Part shown: piece by piece, positions 45,182-57,545 of the stretch
How positions within the stretch are numbered: the stretch's first letter is position 1
Layout: each line of letters begins with the position of its first letter
NCBI GenBank assembly: GCA_021234155.1
Contig: JAJEKV010000005.1
Span: 14,813,468-14,877,467 of the forward strand
Reading direction: 5' to 3'
From: Isoetes taiwanensis
Lineage: Eukaryota > Streptophyta > Lycopodiopsida > Isoetales > Isoetaceae
DNA length: 64,000 nt
Translations under genes and position numbers: made by a program
The notes under the pieces: model-generated
Database searches by the model: none
Told to the model about the DNA's origin: nothing
The model's input: only the letters and a program-made list of their open reading frames with translations

Positions 45182-46707
45182 TGGCCCTTTGGCGACTTGT
45201 TGGATGATGGTGGCGCCCGGTGCCCATCTTCTTTGAGGCGGATGTCAATGACATCTTCAAGTCTTTGGCAAAGAAATTGACATCAAGCTCGCTAAATGCA
45301 ACCCAAACATATAGACAAGTCCTAGCAGAATTCCAAGCTAGGGTGGGACCCTCCCTTGTCCAGGTCCCCCCTTGCATAGGCTATTTTGTTCCCCGCCCAT
45401 CCCTTCAAGCGGCCTTGGGGATGTCCCCAACATCGCCAAGTACCGACCAATAAAGCGCCAAAAGGCTGCCGGACTACATGGTCGACGAGCCAGCGGGGAC
45501 CAAGTACTTCTCTTACACCGCGGCCTTAGCCATCTTCTTATCCCACCGTGCCGAAAACCCAATGGGGGCAACCTCTATCCCTCCGATGGAGGTGGACCCC
45601 ATAGCAGCGCAGGAAGAAGAGCAGATGCGCTTGCAGTATCAGCAAGAGCAGGAAGGAAAAGACGAAGAAGAAGAGGAGTCCGACGACAATAAGTACACGG
45701 AGCTCGACTCAGAGGAGGAACGGCAACAAGCAGAACAGGAGATGGTGAACTTCGAGCAGAGCCGGCAGAAAATCAGGATTGCTCCACCACTCGGGCTAGG
45801 CATCACAAGCCTAGCCCCGATCATCATCAACGGAGAGGAGTATTTACTCCTCAGCGACATCCAGAACCTTCCCGAGTGCAGGGAGAGGGAGTTCAAATTG
45901 GATGAACTACTCCACCAGCTACGGCAGTCAGACTTGGACGACTTCATCGTCCGGGGAGCCTCGGACTTTCCGCTCCAAGTAAGGGAAGCCGACACTTATA
46001 CAGGAGAGTCGACTCCAGATATACAGGCCTGCAGCAATATCAGGCAAATGATGGAGGAGCAAGAGCTGCCAACGGAGGAGGAGTTCCTCGCCCTCCAGGA
46101 ACAGATGGGGATCCGTGGGAAGACCACGAGCATTCTAATGCCGAGACCTTCGACACCACCTCCATTAAGAGGAGAAGGAATCGACCTCAGGCGAATCGAC
46201 ACCATAATCGAAGACTACAGGGAGCTTACCGAGATAGAGGTCGACGAATACGCGGGACGGCATAGAACAGGAGGTCAATCGAGCGGAGAAGCTTCAGCAA
46301 CGCACAATGACAGGTCCCTGAGGTACTACCTCCCGCTGCTGCTAGATGGGAGAATAGCGGTAATCCACCGCAAGTTCAGCCCCAGAGGTGAAGAAGGAGT
46401 GTTCATGCTGATTGCACTCTCAGGCTTCGGCAGGCATGCTCGCATAGCGCCAAATGTCGACTATGCTGTCCTGGTCAAGAGAGCAATGGCACTTGACCTT
46501 TTGACTTCGCCATACCCCATCGACGGCAGGCGAGATTGGCAGTCACCGCAGCTCTTACATCCGACCGCAGGGTAGAAGATCTGGTGAGAGCCTTGCAGGG
46601 CGGTTCGTCGGCAAGCATCATCAGGAACTTGGGTCATTCGGTAGGAACGGCCCAAGTTAAAAAGTTCCTTGAGGACAACCCGTCTTACCGGCGATTTCAA
46701 GACTAGT
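45182..46707 (+). pseudogene. element B ORF2 (extra ORF upstream of gag)
   Basis: The predicted start at 45182 is followed, after a shift, by FFEADVNDIFKSLAKKLTSS. A clean 365-codon frame at 45478-46575 contains an acidic stretch (EEEQMRLQYQQEQEGKDEEE), SDLDDFIVRGASDFPLQVRE, EEEFLALQEQMGIRGKTT and LPLLLDGRIAVIHRKFSPRG. After another shift it ends VKKFLEDNPSYRRFQD before TAG at 46705-46707. The total would be about 500 aa. No domain is recognised. The homologous ORF in element A shows it is a constant part of the family. The long clean frame suggests recent function. Confidence 0.65.
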
Positions 46708-46982
46708 TAGACTCTTGATCCCGGAGACTTTTTGTACTAAATATTATATAATATATGAATATAATCTCTGTTGCACTTTAAATGTTTTGTTGATATATTT
46801 TGTTCCACAATTATGCCAACAAACCATAAACAATGCAAGAGAACAAGTAAAACTAACCATATAGCCATGAATTACTTGTGTATGCAGTTAGAGGCCTAAG
46901 CTCAGGCGAGCGACAACGCCAAGACCTTAGGGAAGAACAGACCCCGCACCGGACCACCCCGGCAAAGGAACTTATTCAAGAA

Positions 46983-49900
46983 ATGGAACCCATGACCCCG
47001 AGGAGGAGGAGATATCCCGGATGAGGCCGGACCTTGAAGCAGATAAAGGCTCTATTAGCCGCACAAGCTTGAGCAGGTTCGGTGGGCAATGCTCAATTGC
47101 CACAAGCATCACTGGAAAAGCGGGGAAGGAACAAGAAGAGGAGCAAGAGAAGGAGATCCCCGAGCTCAGTTCCTCCGACTCAAGCTCGGACTTCGGACTC
47201 GGACTCGAGGAAGAGGAAGAGCAAGCCCGGGACCCGAGCGGATGGAAGGCAAAGGAAACGAAGAGGGAAGGCAGAGAAACACCCCAGATGGACGACAAAG
47301 GGACATCAGGGCCTCTGACTACCAGAAGAAGGTAGATTCCGCACTGGGCAATGTATGGAAGGCCCGGAAATTGGAACAGTTCTCGGGGGAGAACAGGTCA
47401 GGATTAGAAGCAGAGGCATGGCTGGACGAGATGAGTGAGTACGGCAATGCTTATGGCATGAAGGATAAAGACAAAGGAAGAGTGGCAATGTACCAACTTG
47501 AAAGGAGCCGCACGGATTTGGTGGAAGGGTTATGCAAAGGCACATGGCTTAAGCAGGGATGCTTGTAAGTTCAGGAAGTTTGCTAAAGCCTTCAAGCGCC
47601 ATTACGTCCCGAGGGAACATAAGTCTAGTATGATGCAGCAGTTCTACAGGTTGCAGCAAGGCAACAAGTCTGTCCAGAAGTATACAGAGGAATTCATGAG
47701 GCTGAGGCTGTACGTACCAAAATTGGGTGAGAAGCATGCAGTAGAAAGCTATATTGAGGGGCTGAATGAGGAGATCCGCAAGCTGGTGAGGGCAATAAAC
47801 CCTAAGACAGTATCAGAAGCAGAGTCCAAGGCTATAAGCTTGCAAGGGACGGGACCTCAGAATAGCGGGCAGAGGCAGCAGCATTTCCAGGACAAAGGCA
47901 AGGCGGCAGGGAGCTATAGCCCTAGAGCAGCCAGTCCAGGTCCAGCTAGAGCCCCATATGGTGGCAACCAGGGGAAACAACAGGAGAAGAAGCAGGTGTC
48001 CTTCAAAGACAAGCAGGAGGGGTCAAACTACTCCAAAGCAGTGCGATCCTTTTTGCAGGCAATGCCCAAGGAAAAGAGACAGGAGTGCATAGAAAAGCAG
48101 CTTTGCTTCAGGTGCTTCCAGCCAGGCCATAGGACAGCGAACTGCCCCTACGTCATGAGTGCAGCACTAGCGGAGTTGGGAGATTGGGACACTCTGTCTG
48201 ACAACGACGGCGAGGAAGCCCGCGACTACATTCAGGGTGAGTGTCATATCTTTGCCGCAATAGATACAGAGCAAGCAGAGAGCCAGTATAAAGTAATTTC
48301 CACAGTAGGGAAGGCTAAGACCAAGTCATTCATAGTCTTGATAGACTCAGGAAGTAGCCATAACTTTGCATCCCCCAGAATGGTTCAAATGTTGAAGTTG
48401 AAACCACTAAAGTCAAAGCCAAGGCCCGTTGTCTTAGCAAGTGGGGCAGTAAGGCAGACGGCAGGCAAGAGAATTAACTTCGACATCGACTTGCCAGGGA
48501 TTAATATCCAGATGGGGGCAGAAGTAATGGGCATTGGAAAGTATGACTTGATCATAGGAATGGAGTACCTCGGACCAGCAGGGGCCATTATCGATTGTGG
48601 AAAGCGGAAGGTGACCTTCCCAGCACCCGACGGCAAGATTATTGAGATAACAGGTAAGGAAGTTGTTCCCATCATGCAGTGTATGTCTTCTAAACGGCTG
48701 TTCAAGTGCATCAAGAGTGAGCAAGTGGCATACATTTTCAAGCTTGAGATCAACGAGCGAATCGAAAGGAAGCAAAGAAGACAAGGTGCTCGGCAAGTTT
48801 GCCGGAAGCAAATAGCTAAAAGGCGATCCACGGAGTTCCATGATCTCTTTCCAGATGAGATCAAGCAGCTCCTCCTTATAGGGGAGTCGAGTGCGAGATA
48901 GCACTCGAACCGGGAACAAAGCCAACAAGCAAGGCTCCATATAGAATGACAACGCAGGAGTTGTCGGAGCTGAAGAAGCAATTGCAGGAGTTGCTCGACC
49001 TAGGCTTCATTAGACCTAGTGTCTCGCCATTTGGAGCGCCCATTCTCTTCGTTAAGAAGAAGGATGGCAGTTTAAGAATGTGCATAGACTATAGGCAGTT
49101 GAATAAGCACACCATTAAGAACAAGTATGCGCTCCCCAGATCAGATGACTTGATGGATCAACTACAAGGTGCAAAGGTCTTCTCCAAAATCGACTTAAGG
49201 TCAGGCTATCATCAGATCCGGATAAAGGAAGAAGATATTCATAAGACCGCTTTTAGAACGCGGTATGGGCACTATGAATTCACGGTAATGCCTTTCGGCT
49301 TATCGAATGCCCCCCATGACGTTCATGAGGCTCATGAGCGACATCTTCGAGGACTTTTAGACACCTTTGTGATCGTATTCTTTGATGACATTTTGGTGTA
49401 TAGCAGATCCCTCGAGGAGCACGCATAACACTTGAGGAGGGTGCTAGAGAAGTTGAAGAGGCACGGCCAGGGCGCCAAGTTGTCGGGCGTCACCGCGAAT
49501 CCGGAAAAGGTGGAGTATCTCTACTAATGCGATCTCGCCAGAAGGCATCTCGACGGATCCCGCAAAATTGAAGCCGCTATTGCTGGGTCGCCCCAAGAAT
49601 GTGCATGAAGTCGTAAGTTTTCGGCCCAGTTGTGGTACTCAAGGGGAAGTTCGCGGAAGAACTTTGCTAAGATAGCAGCCCCGCTAACGTGACTTGACGA
49701 GGGCGGAGAAAGTGAAAGATTGGGCAAGAGCATTGGCACAAGAAAGCCCAAGGTGGTTTGAACTGTTGAAGGAAGCTTTAACAACCGGGCCTTGCCTTTA
49801 ACCCTCGGGACCGGAGAAAGACAAGCTTGTAGCCGCGGACGCAAAGTAAGATAGCTCTGGGCAAAGTGTTTTATGCAAGAAGAGCGCAGTAGTAGCGCAT

Positions 49901-51735
49901 TTACCCAGGAAGATGAACGACGCCGAAACGCGCTACCCAACGCACGATCAGGAATTGCTTGCAGTTGTCAGGGCATTAAGAATTTGGAGGCATTATCTTT
50001 TGGGAAGGAAGTTCCAATTGGATACAGACCATCAGAGCCTCCAGTATGTATTCACGCAACCACACCTCAACCTGAGGCAGAGAAGGTGGATGGAGTTCCT
50101 TGAAGAGTATGACTTTGATATAGTCTACAAGCCAGGGAAGCTCAATGTGGTAGCAGATGCGCTTTCAAGGCATCTCCTGACAACTAGAGTGCATTGCAAT
50201 GCAATTTCGACGCTCTCCAGCGACTTTGGTAAGAAGATCGAAGAGTCCTTGCCAACGGATGTGGATTTCAAGGAAGTATGGGCAAGCCTCTCTAGGGAGG
50301 CTAGAACAGATAAGGAGCGGGAAGCCTTTAAACATTATAAGAAGGAAGGCAACCTGTTATACCATAAGAACAAGTTGTGCGTACCCGAACCATCAGGTGT
50401 AAGGAAATTGATCCTCCATGACACGCACAACAGCCCAATAGCTGGCCATGCGGGATTTATGAAAACATATTTCAAAGTGCGCAGCAGCTATTATTGGCCA
50501 GGAATGAAGAAGCAAGTAGCTCGCTACATCAAAGAATGCCGTTATGTCGTGAGGCGACGGCGAGCAACTTCAATTCGGGAGCATTAGAGCCATTAGCGGT
50601 GCCAAACGCTAAGTGGGAGGTGATTAGCATGGATTTCATAACAGGGCTCCCAAGGACGGTAAGAGGGAAGGATGCCTTGATGGTAGTGGTCGACAAGTTG
50701 TCGAAGATGGCACATTTTGTGCCTTGCAGGACCACAGATACGGCTATGGATACAGCGAAGCTCTTCACCAAAGAAATCTTTAGGCTTCATGGCATGCCAA
50801 GGGAGATTATCTCCGACAGGGATCCGAAGTTCATGAGCGCCTTTTGGCAGGACCTCTTTGCGACAATCCGGGCACGGCTATCCATGAGCACGCGTGATAT
50901 CATCCTCGACGGATGGCCAAACGGAGCGGACCAACAGATTTTAGAGGACATGCTACGAAATTATGTCGGAATAAGCAAGGTATGTGGGAAGAATTTATTC
51001 ACTTGGTGGAGTTTGCATACACAATAGCACCAAGCGGTGAATCATCCCAAATGTCGCCGTTTATGATCAATTACGGCTATCAGTGCCTAACTCCAGATAC
51101 TTGGCACAACCCTGTGTCAAAAGTGGAAGTTTCGCAGCAGATGTTGGCCGATATGCAGCAGCTTGTGGAAGAGGTTCGAGGGTATCTGCTAGCAGCAAGA
51201 AGTCGACAAAAGAGCATCGCCGACAAGCATCGAACAGTAAGAGAGTTCAAAGTTGGAGATGATGTTTGGCTCAAGATCAAGGTGAAGCAAGCGAAGCTCA
51301 GGATCGGGAATTGCAAGAAGCTTGCTCTAAGGTGGGGTTTGGACCCTGAGAATAGTCGAGAGAGTAGGTAATCAAGCCTACAAACTAGACTTGCCAAAGA
51401 CACCTAAAGATTCATAAGGTCTTCCACGTGAGTTTGTTAAAGAAGCACACTCCAAATCCGGGGCGGTCTTGGACACTCCAATTTGTTGGAAATGACGAGG
51501 AGGAGTTGGAAATAGTTCGAAATTGATTCTTGATAAAGCTTTCAAGAAAACGAGAAGATCGAGAATTCCTCCAAAGATTTGGTCAAGTGGAAACACTTAC
51601 CGTGGAAGACGCGACATGGGTACTTAAGAAAGATTTAGTAAAAGCGGTATCCACGGTTTATGGAGCAATGGGGACGGCAAGGTCATCTCCAGAAGAAATC
51701 GCTCGGGCATGTCGACGGCGTAGATTAATTCTATG
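46983..51735 (+). pseudogene. element B gag-pol polyprotein, broken
   Basis: Gag runs from about 46983 and contains AEAWLDEMSEYGNAYGMKDK, ARIWWKGYAKAHGLSRDACK and the zinc knuckle CFRCFQPGHRTANC (48108-48149). Protease has LIDSGSSHNFAS (about 48340). RT has [47 protein letters not shown] and FFDDILVYS (49000-49410). RNase H has THDQELLAVVRALRIWRHYL and DTDHQSLQYVFTQPHLNLRQ (about 49930-50060). Integrase has the HHCC-type HDTHNSPIAGHAGFMK segment, then ISMDFITGLP and EIISDRDPKFMSAFW (50400-50840). A VEDATWVLKKDLV segment (about 51610) looks like a chromodomain. A clean frame covers 47498-48901. Shifts near 48901, 49430, 50530 and 50880 break the rest. Confidence 0.93.
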
Positions 51736-52580
51736 TTAGTTAAGATTAATCCACGATGCAACCTATGCTTGGTAAGGGTCGCATGCGTTGTTACCAGATG
51801 ATGGGACCACTACGGTGATCTCTAGGGCGTGGTGTAATGTCAAGGTAGGCATGACCGCCGTTTCCGCTTGGGTGAGTGGAAGGTAGATTAGAAAGTCTAC
51901 TGGTCCCCACGAAGTAGGCGACCTCGAGAAAGTAGGTCATGAAGGAATGCATCGATAGGAAAAGCACCTCTAGCCCCATATATGCTTTGATAGGAGGAAT
52001 CAGGCCTTCACGCCCCCATTTGCGGGGAAGGACCTATCCTCCTGTTTGGGCAACTAGGGTGTAGGCATGAGCGGCATATAGGCATATAGGCGCTGTCTCC
52101 ACGGCCATAATGGAAGATTCACCCTCTTCCTACGCCGGGAGATTAGCCATGCATCCATGTAGATAGGTGGGGTGGTCACCATATAACCAAAACTTTATTT
52201 ATAATTAAATGGTACTAACGTAGTGTCGACCTGCAGGCCAATAGAGCGCTCCGGAGAGCAAGGGGGTCAAGTTACGAAGACTTGCAACACAAATTTTGTT
52301 GGAATGTGTTGCAAGGAATGAAGAGTACCTCGAACGCTAATCTTAAATTTGATAAACTTAATTGTCATGTTAAGTGAATTATTGAGTAACCTATTTTAAT
52401 GATGTTATGAATTGATAAGTTATTTCATAATATAATAACGTGATAATGTCCTAAAAATATTACCTTAAGGTAATCTTAATAAATGTGTAAATACTATAGT
52501 AGTTTATCGTATGTATCAGGTTGATTGCAGGCTAGGATGATCTCAAGGTGGGGAGACCCACGATGCTGCGGACAGCATCA
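51736..52580 (+). other. element B 3' untranslated region
   Basis: Non-coding DNA between pol and the polypurine tract, collinear with 13680-14580 (inverted) in element A. No separate feature was found. Confidence 0.6.
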
Positions 52581-52597
52581 TTTCAAGATGGGGAGAA
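52581..52597 (+). other. element B polypurine tract
   Basis: TTTCAAGATGGGGAGAA lies immediately before the 3' LTR. A similar CAAGGTGGGGAGACC occurs 45 bases upstream and could be an older or accessory tract. Confidence 0.8.
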
Positions 52598-54246
52598 TGT
52601 GACGTTCCAGGACAGTATACGGTCCCAGGACGTATACTGTACTGCCTCGTCACGCGTACACGCCACTCCGACTGACGTGTACGCTAACGTGTAGCCCTAG
52701 AGGGCAACTTGCCAGAAATATGGGCAACTATTAATGTGCACATTTTCCAATGTACACATTAATGTGGGCACATATTTCCATGTGGACACTTCATGCCAAA
52801 TGGGCCACACCCATAGGTGCAATTAATGTGCACATTTTCCAATGTACACATTAATGTGGGCACACATTTCCATGTGGGCACATTTTGCCACCTAGCCATT
52901 AAAGGCAAGTGGGCCCATTCCCAATTATCCCACATGCCTAAAGGGGATAATTGGAAACCCTAGCCAACCCCTTGTCTATTAAAGGAGAGAAACCCTAACT
53001 TGCCCAATTTTCGTTTCTAGGGTTTTAGAACTCTGTTTTGGCTGCCTCAACAGCCAAAACCGCATCCCAAACTCTGCCTGAGAGAATTGCATCATTAGTT
53101 TCTCTTGATTCGAGGTTGTTGGCCAGAGGATGGTCGTTTCAGTCAGTCGAGGAGCCACTCAAGGATCGGTATTTGGCGGTTAGATAGTCTAAACCCTATT
53201 TGGTCATAGAATCAGTAGGTTTAGCCTATTAAATTGCCCATAACAGCCTTCTAGATCTCTAGATACCGACCTCTAACTAAAGAACCTAACTCTATGATGT
53301 AGATTAGATATAGTTCTTTAGTTCTTCCGTGGAAGTATGTGGATGATGTTTCTCTATGAACTCCTTGTATTGGGAAGGGGGGTAGAGACCTAGAGCTTGG
53401 TAGTAGATGCTCCTAGAGTAGCCTCTCTAGCACACTATAGATTCGCCTGTGCACAAGAACCACACCGGTTGTGGGTGAAGGGGCTTGACCGCTTAGAAGG
53501 AGGTTCGTGTTCGACTCTTGAACCATCCCTATGGTGTGTTAGTGCTACCGGGATCATTGTGACTAGGTCTAATGCCTTGCCACCGAAAAGCGGGTAAGGC
53601 ATGGGCTCGACACCCGGGGGTGGGGTTCACCTTCCAATGGGTTCAAGTCGAATACGGCAAAGGGCCCTCTAGTCACCTTGAGTCAAGATGTAGAGACCTC
53701 GAGGAAGTGATTCCTACCGCCCCCCATCGGAACTGGGGAGATGAAACCCAGGAATAGCCCTTTTGGCTATGCATCGGGCGGGCTACAGTCAGGTCCCAAC
53801 ACTTTTCAGCCTACTCTGCAAAGTGTGCACAGGAGGGGCGGATGGAGCGGACAACCCTATGCCATGTTCATATGCCAGCCAAATCCATTGCCATGAATTC
53901 TGTCTGCAATGAACTCTGGAGACCCAAGCCGTCAGTCATCCCCTTGAGTCTGAACCTTGGGTAGAGCTCCCCATATGTATTGTGCTCACCTTGTTTATGC
54001 AGATGTGATGGACCACCCTTGGAGGTGGATATGTGCTTATGCTATATACTGACATGTATGTTTACGCTTCCGCAGCTAGGTAGACCCTGAGGGAGACGGG
54101 GTAAATGACCCCTTCACTCTTCCCACTGGAACCCGTCACGGTTGCAGTGTTATGTGGAGGGCCCGGTATCAGCATGGCGCTGGTATGGGGGATGAACTCC
54201 TGTTTGTTTACGGTGAGTGCACCGTATACGAGTAGGGGACGTCACA
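52598..54246 (+). repeat. element B, 3' LTR
   Basis: 1649 bases, collinear with the 5' LTR. It has the more complete reading at many places. For example CCAGGACAG and CCCAGGACG stand where the 5' LTR has CGGGGCG and CCGGGGCG, and CAGCATGGCGCTGG stands where the 5' LTR has CGGCATGGCGG. Most differences are of this type and not spread evenly. Confidence 0.92.
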
Positions 54247-57200
54247 GGGCGAAGGTACCTCATGATAGTGTTTTTTGCAGCAGGGTTCTATTGCAACAGT
54301 ACATAGTTTTTTTGTAAACTAACATCTGCTGGATGTATTTTGATAACACATATAAAGAGGCCTTTGAACAGGGAAATAATGTGTCTACTTTGCTGTTGCA
54401 TGTTAGCCCTATTGATATTCCTTTACTGTCACGAACTTCTGCCCATCATACACCAATGGGCAAATAACAATTAAAGAGGGGCTATCGCCTGGATCAGGAA
54501 GCCACAGTTCAAACCTCCATGATTAGACGTTATGATTTCGGTCCCAAACATGGCATCTGGTGGTAGAAGCACTTAGCTCACAAGGGTTCAACCAGTAGTA
54601 ACCAAAACAGGTGTAGATGGACATTTACAGCTGCTCCTAGAGTTAGAAAACTGTTATGTCTAGCCTTTGTGGGTTTTGCTTCCAAACATATTGGCATTGA
54701 TCCCTCTGCACTTTCCAACAAGGCTTGAACTTTAATAGAAAGCACGCCATCTGAAAAATCTGAAGCTCTTAGAATATCCACAGGTTCTACGTTGATATGT
54801 CTAGTTGCAGTTCTCAAGAGTTTGTGAAAAGCTATTTAAGACAGATAAAGAATGGCCTAATCATAACATGACAAACCTCTGCTTTGCAACATAAACAATT
54901 AGAGAGTGGCCAAACTGAGGCACACTAACAAGTCAAACTCTTTGAGGACCAACAGCATGATAATGAAGCCATGCCTCTGAACAATGACATACTTCCTCAT
55001 GTTCTTCTATCAACATACATGGTGAAGCAACAGCTGACACACAAATATAGAATAAGTAGCTAAAGTTGTGATAATCCACCAACAGTCCATATAAACACCG
55101 CAAGGTTTGTATTCAAGTTATAAGATAGCTTTAGACCTCACTTGCAGTATTGCAACCAGGCCAGCCCACTGCAAGTGCCTAATTCAGCTGACTAGTAATG
55201 AGAATCATGCCACACCATACATTAACGGATTGTGGGTCTACAATTTTCATCCAGTAATTTTGCCAAACCTTTTGACTGCACAGGCTTTCTTTTGTTTCTA
55301 AAAGAACATTAAGATGCTACATGCACTGCCTTCGTATTCAGCATATAAACATAAGTAGCTACTTATGGGACCTAGAATAGTGATTATCATTTGGCTGTGC
55401 ATTCAATCTTGGGTGAGAAATCATATCGAAAAATGCTGATATGGGACATATAATAGTGACTGATCATTCGGTTGTGCATTCAATCTCGGGCGAGAAATCG
55501 CATGGGAGTTCAAGACCAGTTGCAACTTTGCATTCATTGGTTAGCAACCGTTCCATTCTTTTGGCCCAAAGACTTCCTTGTGTTTATAAATCATGCCATT
55601 GACTTTGAAAGAAAGACAAATTGGTGCATTATTTCTTTAGTACGGATTGTACAGAAGAATCACTAACAAGATAAGATCAAGCCCTGGTATAGTTATTATT
55701 GATATATAGTTATCTGTTATCTAAGGTGTGTCAGACATCCTTTTGTTATAAAAATGGTTGGTGATAATATATGGATGAATGTTGATATACGAAGCAACCA
55801 AATTGGTCCAGGATTTGCTGCATGATCGGTAAATGCACTTCGTGCATATTGGTAAAAATTAATCTAGATACAATTTCTGTTCATGATGGTGCTTTGCCAG
55901 GAAACTAAGAGGCATCATTATGCATGCTGCAGCTGCAGCACCAACGGCCATCCAGAAGCTGGACTGTTATGACTCTTCAGAAGATGATGTTAATGACCAA
56001 GCTTAGTGCCCTGGAACAGGAAGAATGCTGCTTATGCGTGAGGGATACTGGAACAATTCTCACTGTTGTGACGTCGTCACTTATCAAACCTGCTCATGTT
56101 TCCCAATCTCTTGTGCTTCAGCACATTTAGATTCTTTGATCTGTAGCATGCTGCTTCTTTGACAAATTGTGCCCGGATGCTACTAAGTTAACAAATGAAT
56201 AATGCCCAATTGTGTTTCCAAGTACGAGGTTTCAAGCATGACTCTGACTGTATGGACTTGATAAAACATGTAAACAACAATCCAAGGGCTGGTTTAGTGA
56301 GGATATTGAAGGCACCATCATTATTAACTCATATCTTCAAGATAATTGTTGCAGCTGATGACATCAACAATGAGCTAAGAAATCATGGTGATGTGTATTC
56401 TCCACTTGAAGTACCATGTCATCTCTTGGTAGGCATGGAGAAAACAAAAAGGATCAAGACATATTTCCGTCCAAATGACAATCTAAGCTCAATTTCCCTC
56501 ATAAACACACAATTCAAATTCTCAAAGTTCCATATATACAAATGAATTCCATTAAATTCGAAATAAAATTCACTTTACCCAGCAACTTGGTGAACAGGCA
56601 ATAGAGCACTGCCTCTTCAGAATCACTTCTAACTGTATTCATTTATGTATCTCTCTTTACATCATATGTAAAATGTACAGCACCATCAATATTCATCCAC
56701 TTGAATTCCCTCTCTAAGGAGTCCATAGGCATCACACGGCTTGGTCTTCTTTATTCCACCACATTGGAGCAACCCTTAAATTCCTCAAAGTGTTGGATAT
56801 AGTGCATGGTTACAGATTCTGGAATAATCATGAATCTAATAACGTTTGGCCCTTTAACAACAAACAGATAAACTGGCTGCAGTGAAGTATAGTTCAAGTA
56901 TTCGTCGGTCTAGTTCTCACCTGATTTCCACTCTCTTGCAATTTGTATATCTCTCAATCTGAATGAAGTCTAAAGGATCGGGTTACAACACTTACCCGCT
57001 AATTGCCATATGAAGAGCTCCTTTATTTGGTCTCTGCTATAGCTGCTGCTATACGATGGTGAGCCAGAACAGGTCCTATGGCTGATCGATTAGTTATCCA
57101 GTGGTAATGGCATCGAAATATTCGTAAGAATCTATCTAAGAATGGTATATATGACCCTTCATTAAATGCATTAACCTTTAAACGGAGCATTAAATTAAGC

Positions 57201-57540
57201 TGGACGACGTGTTAAATGCAATCATTTCTATTCTAAAACGTAGATAGGCAGTCTTATTTTGTCTCGTGGTGTCTGTGAGAGGATCAGATAGATGTGTGAC
57301 GTTCCGCCCTTATTTTTATAGCGTCATCTGAGATTTTCGAATCCGATTATATTAACACATGCCTTAGATTTTTTTAGATTTGAAAAACATGGCCATAATG
57401 TACGCATATAAATATAGGTGTTTTCTTGTGATTCTATCACCGTTCGGACTACTCTTCTGAGCGCTCGCCTTCCGCTTGCTCTTCTAATCTCTTAAGGTGT
57501 CTATGCACTTCTGAGTTTCTGTTCCATCACCTATTTTTTC
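54247..57540. other. unassigned region right of element B
   Basis: The first bases restore the insertion site of element B, so this is the original downstream DNA of the 40.4 kb gene. The longest frame is 116 codons (56195-56545 plus), reading KHVNNNPRAGLVRILKAPSL; I do not recognise it and no splice partners were found. Other frames at 54578-54817 (minus) and 55924-56130 (plus) are equally unassigned. Confidence 0.4.
55364..55503. repeat. two-copy tandem repeat, 76-base period
   Basis: 55364-55427 and 55440-55503 share TATGGGAC(C/A)TA, AATAGTGA, GTGCATTCAATCT(T/C)GGG and GAGAAATC. Non-coding. Confidence 0.8.
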
Positions 57541-57545
57541 TCTTA

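Larger units (their letters stand above)
41004..54246 (+). mobile_element. Ty3/gypsy retrotransposon B (complete, plus strand)
   Basis: LTRs at 41004-42646 and 52598-54246 begin TGTGACGTTC and end GGGGACGTCACA. A perfect primer-binding site (TGGTATCAGAGC) follows one base after the 5' LTR, and a purine tract precedes the 3' LTR. The interior is ORF1, ORF2, gag, protease, RT, RNase H, integrase and a chromodomain-like tail, all on the plus strand. The flanks share GCGAA at 40999-41003 and 54249-54253, two bases past the right end, which is probably the 5-bp target duplication with a small error. It is the same family as element A, inverted. The pol order places it in Ty3/gypsy, probably a chromovirus. 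Confidence 0.93.

Noticed and set aside
48385-48981. 198-codon minus-strand open frame, and the 172-codon frame beside it
   Set aside because: Both lie opposite the clean gag-protease frame of element B.
57290-57320. TGTGACGTTCCGCC as a solo LTR start of the A/B family
   Set aside because: Only the first 11 bases match; the rest has no similarity to the LTRs.
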